Source: Chondrus crispus (Eukaryota > Rhodophyta > Florideophyceae > Gigartinales > Gigartinaceae). From it: a stretch of DNA of 64,000 nucleotides. The position numbers were made by a program, and so were the translations under genes. The stretch covers positions 21,866 through 85,865 of the forward strand of contig NW_005179263.1 in assembly GCF_000350225.1 (NCBI RefSeq). The letters are read 5' to 3'. This document shows positions 55,241 through 64,000 of the stretch, piece after piece; within the stretch, counting starts at the first letter, position 1, and each line of letters starts with the position of its first letter. The notes under the pieces were generated by a model, which was given only the letters and a program-made list of their open reading frames with translations, did no database searches and was not told the DNA's origin.

Positions 55241-55254
55241 CTGGGCCCATAACC
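55241..55254 (-). other. Primer-binding site of copia copy 8
   Basis: Complement of GGTTATGGGCCCAG beside the B LTR. Confidence 0.87.
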
Positions 55255-56193
55255 TACTGGAAGGTCAGCGGGGCAAAGGGAAATCGAAGGACGGTTGATG
55301 AGGTGAAGTTGAAGGATTGGGTACCGATTTACTTTGAGTCGCCAACTTCTGGCACTACTTATACACTTCTGCAATCTTCTAGAACTCTACTACCAAAGAC
55401 TACGACACACATACTACAAATGTATTGTCTCTAACACATGTGCCCGTCTTGCTACTCAGCCAAACTGGCGATGGCCCAACAAACAGAACAGAAAACCGCC
55501 TTACGAATTAGCACTGCCATGACGGAGAAATTAGTAAGGCAGTACAACAAAGCACAGCAAAGCACAAATTCCCTTACTATTCCAAATCCAGCGTGGCACA
55601 AATTCGTAAGGCACGTTTACAGCTCACACGTTGCCTTACGAATTCAAATCAATCCTGCAAGGACTGTTTACAGCGCACGCGTTGCCTTATGAATCTGAAT
55701 CTCTCGTGAGGTCCTGTCCACTGTCAATTACAACAGTGCACATTTTGCCTTACGAATTCAAAACTCGCGCAACGGTATCTTTGTGTCCTGCTGTACCCGT
55801 GCTGCACTCCATGGACGCTGTAAACCTTTGGCACGTGCCAGGCACCCGCCACCAAGGTTCTACACTTTGTCTGTAAGACTGCAGGCGTACTGTACGCGTC
55901 CGACAGTGTAATGAGGACATGTGTGCAGGTCATACACGTGTCGGGCGGAGAAAATGAAACATGCTCAGATTGTACAGTACACCGCAACCGTGTACATATT
56001 TCACACGTGTACACTTTCCCAACCAAACGTGCTCCTGAAGTACTGTAGAGTGCAACCGTGCACAGAAATCACACGTGTACACGTTGAAAATAGAACTTGC
56101 TCAGCTCGTCACGCGGAGTGTTTTTGCTTTTACACGTGTCATACCTGTCGTCGTGTGTCATGCATATCAGCATGTGGTCGTAGAATTACAACA
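55255..56193 (-). mobile_element. LTR, copia family B, shared by copies 8 and 9
   Basis: A 939-bp LTR that is the 5' LTR of copy 8. It directly abuts the polypurine tract of copy 9 (complement CTCCCTCTCGATC), so the two are in tandem. Confidence 0.92.
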
Positions 56194-56204
56194 CTCCCTC
56201 TCGA

Positions 56205-57242
56205 TCACATGCTTTTATCAGAAGTAGCTACTGCAAGCCCTAGAAGTTCTACAAACTTCTGGAATAGAATTCGCCCAAGTGCTTTCGTCAGGATATTTGC
56301 AGGCATGGAAGTGGTCGGGCAATGTGACAAAGAAATGACGTTTGTCTTAATTGCATCTCGTACATAGTGGTATTTCACATCAACATGTTTGTTACGACGG
56401 TTGACCGATTCATTCTCTGCATACGAAATAGTCCCTGCATTGTCGCACCCCATCACAATCGTGGGATCAGAATCAAGTCCAAGAACATCAGCAACCACTT
56501 GACGCAACCAAGTCGCCTCCTTACACGCTTCACATAGTGCAATGTACTCAGCTTCACACGTCAAAGTCGCAACCACAGTCTGTTTCCGGGAACTCCAACT
56601 GATCGCTCCACCGCAGAACTTGAAAACATATCCGCTGGTTGACTTGCGAGAGTCTGAACAACCGGCCCAGTCAGCATCACTGAAGCCGAACAACTCCGGC
56701 GATTTAGATTTATTGTCAAACACGATTCCAAAGTTTCGAGTCCCTTGCACGTATCGCATTACTCGTTTTACACCTGCCCAGTGTGACTCACATGGGTTGG
56801 CAGAATGTTGGGAAAGCTTTCCAATGGCGTATGCCAAGTCTGGACGAGTGCCAACCATCAAGTACATAAGGCAACCGACTGCCTCACGATACGGTGCCTT
56901 TGTTTCGGAGTCGTTTTCGATAGAATTCGTGGTTTTGCGACCTTGTTCCATTGGAGTCAGAGAAGGGTTACAAATCGACATTTTAAAACGGTCAAGCACA
57001 TTTAATGCATACTTAGTTTGAGTGAGACTCAATGTCTTGATAGTGCGATCTCTTTGAATCTCAAGACCAATGCAGACTTTTGCCTCACTAAGGTCTTTCA
57101 TCTCAAACCGTTTGTTAAGCTCCCCCTCCATCCATTTGATGGCATGGATATCACTACCAGCGAGCAACAAGTCATCGACATAAAGTGCAATTAGCATGAT
57201 AGTGTTACCAATGCGTTTAATGTAGAGGCACGGATCACTACG
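56205..57242 (-). pseudogene. copia copy 9: RT end and RNase H, left arm of an inverted repeat
   Basis: Runs from RSDPCLYIKRIGNT through YVDDLLLAGSD and RNase H to SDKSM. At 57241-57242 (shared CG) it meets plus-strand copia. The open frame seems longer only because it reads into the antisense of that copy. Confidence 0.88.
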
Positions 57243-58461
57243 TTTTTGAACGGCGACTTGGATGAAGACATCTACATGGAGCAACCCGAAGGCTGCGTTG
57301 ACAAAAGCAAAAGTGATCATGTGTGTAAACTTTTGAAAGCACTTTACGGTCTTAAACAAGCACCTCGTCAATGGCATACCAAAGTGGATGATTTCTTACT
57401 CGGTGAATTGGGATTTGAGACCTCACGTAGTGATCCGTGCCTCTACCTACATTAAACGCATCGGTAACACTATCATGCTGATTGCACTTTATGTCGATGA
57501 CTTGTTGCTCGCTGGTAGTGATATCCATGCCATCAAATGGATGGAGGGGGAGCTTAACAAACGGTTTGAGATGAAAGACCTTAGTGAGGCAAAAGTCTGC
57601 ATTGGTCTTGAGATTCAAAGAGATCGCACTATCAAGACATTGAGTCTCACTCAAACTAAGTATGCATTAAATGTGCTTGACCGTTTTAAAATGTCGATTT
57701 GTAACCCTTCTCTGACTCCAATGGAACAAGGTCGCAAAACCACGAATTCTATCGAAAACGACTCCGAAACAAAGGCACCGTATCGTGAGGCAGTCGGTTG
57801 CCTTATGTACTTGATGGTTGGCACTCGTCCAGACTTGGCATACGCCATTGGAAAGCTTTCCCAACATTCTGCCAACCCATGTGAGTCACACTGGGCAGGT
57901 GTAAAACGAGTAATGCGATACGTGCAAGGGACTCGAAACTTAGGAATCGTGTTTGACAATAAATCCAAATCGCCGGAGTTGCTCGGTTTCAGTGATGCTG
58001 ACTGGGCCGGTTGTTCAGACTCTCGCAAGTCGACCAGCGGATATGTTTTCAAGTTCTGTGGTGGAGCTATCAGTTGGAGTTCCCGGAAACAGACTGTGGT
58101 TGCAACTTCGACGTGTGAAGCTGAGTACATTGCACTATGTGAAGCGTGTAAGGAGGCGACCTGGTTGCGTCAAGTTGTTGCTGATGTCCTCGGACTTGAT
58201 TCTGATCCCACGATCATGATGGCGTGTGACAATGCAGGGACGATTTCGTTTGCACAGAATGAATCGATCAACCGTCGCAACAAACATGTTGATGTAAAAT
58301 ACCACTACGTACGAGATGCTATTAAGAGAAACATTGTGTATTTGTCGCATTGTCCGACCACTTCGATGCCTGCCGATATCTTAACCAAAGCACTTGGGCG
58401 AATTCTATTCCAGAAGTTTGTAGAACTTCTGGGGCTTGCAGTGTCCAGTAAAAGCATGTGA
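57243..58461 (+). pseudogene. copia copy 10: RT and RNase H, right arm of an inverted repeat
   Basis: Starts at FLNGDLDEDIYMEQPEG. A CTAC duplication (57442-57449, CTACCTAC) shifts the frame after SDPCLYL. The rest, from YIKRIGNT through YVDD and RNase H to SSKSM, is open. 57432-58461 mirrors 56205-57242, leaving a spacer of about 190 bp. Confidence 0.88.
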
Positions 58462-58472
58462 TCGAGGGGGAG

Positions 58473-59314
58473 TGTTGGAAATCTTCGACCACATGCTAAG
58501 CTCCAAGCCTGACAGATATCACACGTGTACATCGACGAAACCTAAAATGCTTGCAAGAGCATTCTCAGGATGTTTGGTCTTCAACGTGGACACGTGTCAT
58601 ATTTGTACACGGTTGCACGTTCCTATCATTTCCGAGCATGTTTCAATTTTGGTGTTGACACGTGTAAGTTATGTACCTCGTGGCACTCTACAGTAGATTT
58701 TGAACATGTTTCATTTTTCTCGATTTGACACGTGTGTGACACCTATAACATTTGTCCTACACGTGTATGACACGGATGACGTATGTGCTACAGTGGTTAT
58801 TAATCGTAGTGTAAAATCTGTAGTCTACAGTACAGTACATTCAGATATTATTGACTCTCAAACGATCCCAAATTATTATCAACCGAGAGTGCAAGAAGGA
58901 GAGTCATTTGATTATCAACCGAGAGTGGAAGTAGGAGAGTCACTTGATTATCAACCGAGAGTGGAAGTAGGAGAGTCACTTGATTATCAACCGAGAGTGG
59001 AAGTAGGAGAGTCACTTGATTATCAACCGAGAGTGCAAGAAGGACAGTCATTTGATTATCAACCAAGAGTGGAAGTAGGAGAGTCACTTGATTATCAACC
59101 GAGAGTGCAACAGGGAGAGTCACTTGATTATCAACGAGTGCAAGAAGGAGAGTCACGTGACCAGCCCTAATGGCTCGTATTGTATGTAGTTCGAAGAGTA
59201 TAAGTAGCGCCAATAGTTGGGGACCAAGAGTAAAATGGCATCAACTTCTTTTCCCGTCAACCACCAGCAACCTTCAACCATCCTTCTTCCCTCTGCCCCG
59301 CTGACCTTTCAATA
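58473..59314 (+). mobile_element. 3' LTR, copia family C
   Basis: An 842-bp LTR after the polypurine tract of copy 10, with eight minisatellite units (about 58865-59155) and TATAAGTA at 59199. It ends CTTTCAATA exactly at a junction with A-family integrase, so this is a real insertion end. Confidence 0.92.
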
Positions 59315-60097
59315 TAGATGATCACTCAAACTGGTCAGTAGTGTACCCTATGCACCATAAATCAGAAGCATTTGAACGATACAAAATGTTTGCACAACTT
59401 GCTCAGACTCACACTGGTCGCAAGATCAAAGTGCTTCGCACCGATCGAAGTGGTGAGTATCTGTCCACGGAGTTTAAGTCTTTTCTGATTGCAAATGGTA
59501 CTCAGCATCAAATGACGACCGCGTACACACCGGAGCAAAATGGCGTCGCCGAACGACTGAACAGAACTTTGGTAAACTTGGTGCGCTCCATGCTAGCGCA
59601 CAAGAAAGTTACAAAGGGGTTCTGGGCAGAAGCACTTGCCAATGCAGTGTACGTTCGAAATCGAGTCACGTCACGTGCCACTCCCCCCAAGATGACCCCC
59701 TACCACTTATGGATGAAATCTGTGCCAAATGTTGGTCATTTGCGTGTTTTCGGTTCAAAGTGTTGGTATACATTACCAAAACACAACATCCAGAAACTTG
59801 ACGCCCGTGCAAAGGAGGCAATGTTTCTAGGGTATGCTGAAAATACGAAAGCTTACAAGTTGTGGGATGGTGATTTGCACAAAGTGATCGTATCCAGAGA
59901 TGTTACTTTTGACGAGTCCACGGGAGGCAAATCTGGTGAACCGATGGATACAAACGAGGAGGCTACAACTGATAATGACACAATCAACTTGAACATCGAT
60001 GAGGAAGTTGCAGAAAATGATGCAGTGGCATCAGAAGCATCATCGCCGGATGAACAACAAGACTCTGATGAATCCTCCAACTCCTCCCCAACTGCAG
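59315..60097 (+). pseudogene. A-family copia integrase fragment
   Basis: Begins at DDHSNWSVVYPMHHK and covers the second catalytic Asp (RTDRSGEY), NGVAERLNRT, the C-terminal integrase part to VFGSKCWYTLPKHNI, and the start of the acidic linker. Sequence differs from the B/C type in the same way as the A-family pol at 37728. Near 60097 it joins B/C leader sequence at a short shared TACG. Confidence 0.85.
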
Positions 60098-60611
60098 GGG
60101 TACGTGCCTAAACACTGAACCTCTCACTATACGTGTATAAGGTCGCGTACCCTGATTAAGTTCGCACGGAAGAGGGTGACCCAAGGAGTGATTGTGAACA
60201 AATCACACGAGTACGACGAAGGCAGTTTCATTCTTGTGTTGTGGGAGACTCTCTGAGGCAGTACCGTATCAAGTTTGGACAAGCCGATTTAGGTTGCAGG
60301 GACCGTTCGCGGTAGTGACCAAAAGTCCTGGTTCGTCTACAGGCAAATTGTTGTGCTTACTCGTGGCACGTTTGATTTAGTTCACAGTCGAAAGACCCGC
60401 ACTGGCCGACATATAGGGGTAGCGCCCTAAGGCAATTTAAGAAGAATACGCTTGTTCCACTCCGCCGGGAACAAGCACCAAGAACGTTTCCGAGTAATCG
60501 CTACAAACTTTCTATACGGGTGGGCTTGCCATTGTGTTGACTATCGGTTAACGGCTTGGGATCCCGGGACGGAAGACCTTGTATACTCGAAGGGTACATC
60601 CATTCGGCGAA
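60098..60611 (+). other. 3' part of the structured leader of copia copy 12
   Basis: Corresponds to 29384-29896, from ACGTGCCTAAACACTGAACC to the gag ATG, including the GCTTGTTCC hairpin. The tetraloop-rich 5' part is missing. Confidence 0.8.
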
Positions 60612-63600
60612 ATGGATGACCAAAGCTCTGGATCGGTCAGAATCGAGAAGCTGACCGCATCTAACTTTTACATCTGGAAGCAGAAAATCGAGCTACTGCT
60701 TGCTCTCCGAGATGTCGATCAATACGTTTTTGATGATATCCCGGAGAATGCGACGTCAGATGATCGCAGGAAGTGGATTCGTGGTGATGCGAAAGCAAAG
60801 GCAGTCATCGGACTCACGCTTTCTGATGACTACTTGCAACATGTGCGAGGGTGTAGCAGTGCGAAAGAGACATGGGAGGCGATTCTGAATGTGTTTGAGC
60901 GTCACACTTTGCTCAACAAACTTGCCGCCCGTCGCGACTTTTACACTGTTTCCATGCTCCCATCCGAGAAAGTGCTCGTGTTCATCAATCGTGTGAAGCA
61001 ACTTGCTGCCAGATTGCAGTCAATGAGTGTTGAGATTGACGATAAAGAAATTGCAATGGCTGTGTTGAATGGCTTGCCTCCACGATTCGATAACTTGATT
61101 GTTGCACTTGACGCACTTGGCAATGAGGATAAAGTGTTTGGACTCGATTTTGTGAAGAGTCGTCTGCTGCAAGAGGAACAACGAGAGAGCATGAAGACCG
61201 CTTCTACTACTTCACCCCACGCACCTGCACTTGTCAATCGCATGCCTATTCGACGTGATATGAGATGTACGAACTGTAATCGACATGGACACACCGCAGC
61301 ACGTTGCTGGGGCAAAGATGTGAATGGGCGCCGACCAGCACCGCCAGACGGGTTCCGGTCCCGCAACCCCGGCATGAAGCCAAGTGCATTCGTATCTCGA
61401 GATGAAACTTCTACTGCTGCCTTTGCTGAAAGCGACTTTACATGCCTGCTTTCGACTTCTTCTCCCGAAAAGAAGGCAGTGAACGCAGGGTCATGGCTTG
61501 TGGATTCCGGTTGCAGTGCCCACATTACATTTGATCGCTCTCTGTTCGTTACTTATGAACAGATGCAATCTGGATCAGTCGAGATGGGCACGAAGGCTAG
61601 AGCCAATGTCGCTGGTCGTGGTGAGGTAGAATTCATGTTGAACGTCAATGGTAGTCCACATCCTTGCAAATTGTCCAACGTTTTGCATGTCCCTGATTTC
61701 GGATACTCGCTTCTGTCTGTTAGCCAAATGGTTTCAAAGGGTTTGCAAGTGTCATTTGAAAAAGACAAATGCATCGTTACTGCAGGACCAACTCTAGTTG
61801 CCACAGCTAGTCAAGTTGGGGATTTATTCATACTTGATGTCATGAATGAAACTTTCTCTGCTCATGTAGTTACCTTGCAGACGCTACATGAACGAATGGC
61901 CCATGTTAACGTACAAGGAATCGCATCAATGATTCACAATAATGTGGTAAGTGGCATCAATGTTCGTCAAAGCGATGTGATCAGAGCAATGAATCGAAAG
62001 TCTGACAATCACTCTCTCGTTTGTCCTGGGTGTGTGTTCGGCAAAGCAACGCGATCAGTAATCCCAAAACAGCGATCATCGTCTCGAGCACAGAACTGTC
62101 TTGACTTGGTACATTCTGACGTTTGCGGTCCGCTCGAAGTACAGTCCATTGGTGGTTCGAGATACTTCATTACATTTGTAGATGATCACTCGAACTGGGT
62201 TGTTGTGTACACGATGCCAAATAAATCTGAGGCCTTTGCAAAATACAAGTTGTATGAACAGTTTGCCCAAACGCACACTGGTCGCAAAGTGAAGGTGCTT
62301 CGCACTGATCGAGGGGGAGAGTACTTGTCGACAGAATTCAAGTCATATTTGGATTCAAACGGTACACAGCACCAGCTCACCACTGCCTACACACCTGAAC
62401 AAAACGGTGTTGCTGAACGTTTAAATCGAACCTTGATTGATCTTGTCCGTTCCATGCTTTCTCATAAACAGGTCAGTAAACGATTCTGGGCCGAGGCTCT
62501 TGCCACTGCAGTATATGTACGCAATCGAGTTACTTCACGGGCTTTGCCAGTTAACACGACTCCCCATCACATTTGGATGAAGTCAACTCCAAATGTTGGC
62601 CATTTGCGAGTATTTGGGTCAAAGTGTTGGTATACATTACCGAAATTAGAGCTCCGTAAGCTTGACTTGCGAGCGCGTGAAGCGATGTTTCTCGGTTATT
62701 CGCAATGCAGTAAAGCATACAAACTTTGGGACGGAGAGTTGAGTAAAGTTGTTGTTTCACGAGATGCCAAGTTTGATGAATCGACATGTGGGATGCATGA
62801 CATTCCTGCACATGAAAAAGATTCAATCAGCTCTGACGTTGGCGTTGTATTGCTCGGTGGCGACAATGAGAATGAAGCCGATACCCCAAATACTAATGAG
62901 GTTGGGTCGGAAGAGGATGAAATTTCAGGGGAGGTTATTGAAAACGAGGACACTCACTCTGTAGGTGAGAATGATGAAGATGATGTATCACCTCCCGTCC
63001 AAACTCCGAATGTCACCCCTCCCACTCCGACTCCAGCTGTACGAAGATCGTCTCGAATCAGTAGACCTCCCGGATCATGGTGGAGGAGCAACTTTGCAGC
63101 TGCTCTTCTTTCACATGTGCATGTCGCTATTGAAGGTCCCAAGACTTTCAAACAAGCAACCCACGGTCCTAGAGCTGCATTCTGGCAAACCGGAATTGAC
63201 AAAGAACTTGCATCACAGACTAAGAATCAGACCTGGAAACTTGTTCCTCGATCTGAGGCGTCAAACATCTTGACATCTCGATGGGTTTTCAATGTCAAGC
63301 AGCTGCCTGATGCAAATGGCAATATAGTTGAAAGTGCAAAAGCCAGACTTGTTGCCCGTGGATTCCAGCAAGTGCAGGGTCTTGACTATACTGAGACATA
63401 TGCCCCTGTCATAAAGTTTACGACTATTCGTCTACTTCTTGCCTTAGTTGCTCATTACGACCTTGAACTTCATCAGATGGATGTCGTGACTGCGTTTTTG
63501 AACGGCGACTTGGATGAAGACATCTACATGGAGCAACCCGAAGGCTGCGTTGACAAAAGCAAAAGTGATCATGTGTGTAAACTTTTGAAAGCACTTTACG

Positions 63601-64000
63601 GTCTTAAACAAGCACATCGTCAATGGCATACCAAAGTGGATGATTTCTTACTCGGTGAATTGGGATTTGAGACTTCACGTAGTGATCTGTGCCTCTACAT
63701 TAAACGCATTGGTAACACTATCATGCTAATTGCACTTTATGTCGATGACTTGTTGCTCGCTGGTAGTGATATCCATGCCATCAAATGGATGAAGGGGGAG
63801 CTTAACAAACGGTTTGAGATGAAAGACCTTAGTGAGGCAAAAGTCTGCATTGGTCTTGAGATTCAAAGAGATCGCACTATCAAGACATTGAGTCTCACTC
63901 AAACTAAGTATGCATTAAATGTGCTTGACCGTTTTAAAATGTCGACTTGTAACCCTTCTCTGACTCCAATGGAACAAGGTCGCAAAACCACGAATTCTAT
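60612..64000 (+). CDS. copia gag-pol, open to the window edge
   Basis: ATG at 60612 (MDDQSSGSVRIEK). The frame is uninterrupted for about 1129 codons and continues beyond the window. Zinc knuckle CTNCNRHGHTAARC, protease VDSGCSAH, integrase HSDV, RTDRGGEY and NGVAER, and RT YVDDLLLAGSD are all present. Sequence is almost identical to the intact C copy at 40134-44231. Because its leader is chimeric and no 5' LTR adjoins it, it may not be transcribed from its own promoter. Confidence 0.92.
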   Translation, partial: MDDQSSGSVRIEKLTASNFYIWKQKIELLLALRDVDQYVFDDIPENATSDDRRKWIRGDAKAKAVIGLTLSDDYLQHVRGCSSAKETWEAILNVFERHTLLNKLAARRDFYTVSMLPSEKVLVFINRVKQLAARLQSMSVEIDDKEIAMAVLNGLPPRFDNLIVALDALGNEDKVFGLDFVKSRLLQEEQRESMKTASTTSPHAPALVNRMPIRRDMRCTNCNRHGHTAARCWGKDVNGRRPAPPDGFRSRNPGMKPSAFVSRDETSTAAFAESDFTCLLSTSSPEKKAVNAGSWLVDSGCSAHITFDRSLFVTYEQMQSGSVEMGTKARANVAGRGEVEFMLNVNGSPHPCKLSNVLHVPDFGYSLLSVSQMVSKGLQVSFEKDKCIVTAGPTLVATASQVGDLFILDVMNETFSAHVVTLQTLHERMAHVNVQGIASMIHNNVVSGINVRQSDVIRAMNRKSDNHSLVCPGCVFGKATRSVIPKQRSSSRAQNCLDLVHSDVCGPLEVQSIGGSRYFITFVDDHSNWVVVYTMPNKSEAFAKYKLYEQFAQTHTGRKVKVLRTDRGGEYLSTEFKSYLDSNGTQHQLTTAYTPEQNGVAERLNRTLIDLVRSMLSHKQVSKRFWAEALATAVYVRNRVTSRALPVNTTPHHIWMKSTPNVGHLRVFGSKCWYTLPKLELRKLDLRAREAMFLGYSQCSKAYKLWDGELSKVVVSRDAKFDESTCGMHDIPAHEKDSISSDVGVVLLGGDNENEADTPNTNEVGSEEDEISGEVIENEDTHSVGENDEDDVSPPVQTPNVTPPTPTPAVRRSSRISRPPGSWWRSNFAAALLSHVHVAIEGPKTFKQATHGPRAAFWQTGIDKELASQTKNQTWKLVPRSEASNILTSRWVFNVKQLPDANGNIVESAKARLVARGFQQVQGLDYTETYAPVIKFTTIRLLLALVAHYDLELHQMDVVTAFLNGDLDEDIYMEQPEGCVDKSKSDHVCKLLKALYGLKQAHRQWHTKVDDFLLGELGFETSRSDLCLYIKRIGNTIMLIALYVDDLLLAGSDIHAIKWMKGELNKRFEMKDLSEAKVCIGLEIQRDRTIKTLSLTQTKYALNVLDRFKMSTCNPSLTPMEQGRKTTNS

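Overview
This is a eukaryotic, repeat-dominated window with no convincing single-copy host gene. The Ty3/gypsy protease and pol and a truncated PIF/Harbinger-like transposase gene resemble, from memory, sequences common in oomycetes such as Phytophthora. The organism is therefore probably an oomycete; this is inference, not proof.

Layout. 1-4830: degraded gypsy copy with a chromodomain. 4830-11600: GC-rich stretch with three consecutive minus-strand reading frames of unknown function (9125 to 6727). 11615-12248: probable gypsy LTR with a run of perfect hairpins just upstream of a TATA-like box. 12249-15400: second, 5'-deleted gypsy copy split by a solo copia LTR. 15401-17395: unassigned sequence and a broken DNA-transposon gene. 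17396-64000: a dense nest of Ty1/copia elements on both strands.

The copia nest has three LTR families, called here A (about 1.26 kb), B (about 0.94 kb) and C (0.70-0.84 kb, varying with a 36-bp minisatellite), plus a tiny fourth family D (107-bp LTRs, 374-381-bp element). All four share a 14-nt primer-binding site directly after the LTR that matches the inside of initiator tRNA-Met, as in half-tRNA priming by Drosophila copia. They also share a closely similar polypurine tract. One C element (39350-46017) has a complete 1365-aa gag-pol with every catalytic motif I checked; a second frame (60612 onward) is open to the window edge. The other copies are truncated or carry stops or frameshifts.

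The most unusual items are these. (1) A-family elements carry, after the primer site, a small probable intron-containing gene for a protein with two U1-type C2H2 zinc fingers instead of gag-pol. (2) The D element contains a tRNA-like sequence split between its 5' LTR and its internal region, with the primer site in between and perfect A and B boxes. (3) ACACGTGT, GTAAGG and TACAGT motifs recur in a gypsy LTR and in the copia LTRs. (4) Long leaders with many tetraloop hairpins precede the copia frames. The likely logic is that autonomous copia copies supply proteins in trans to the D and zinc-finger elements; this is inferred from shared primer site and polypurine tract.
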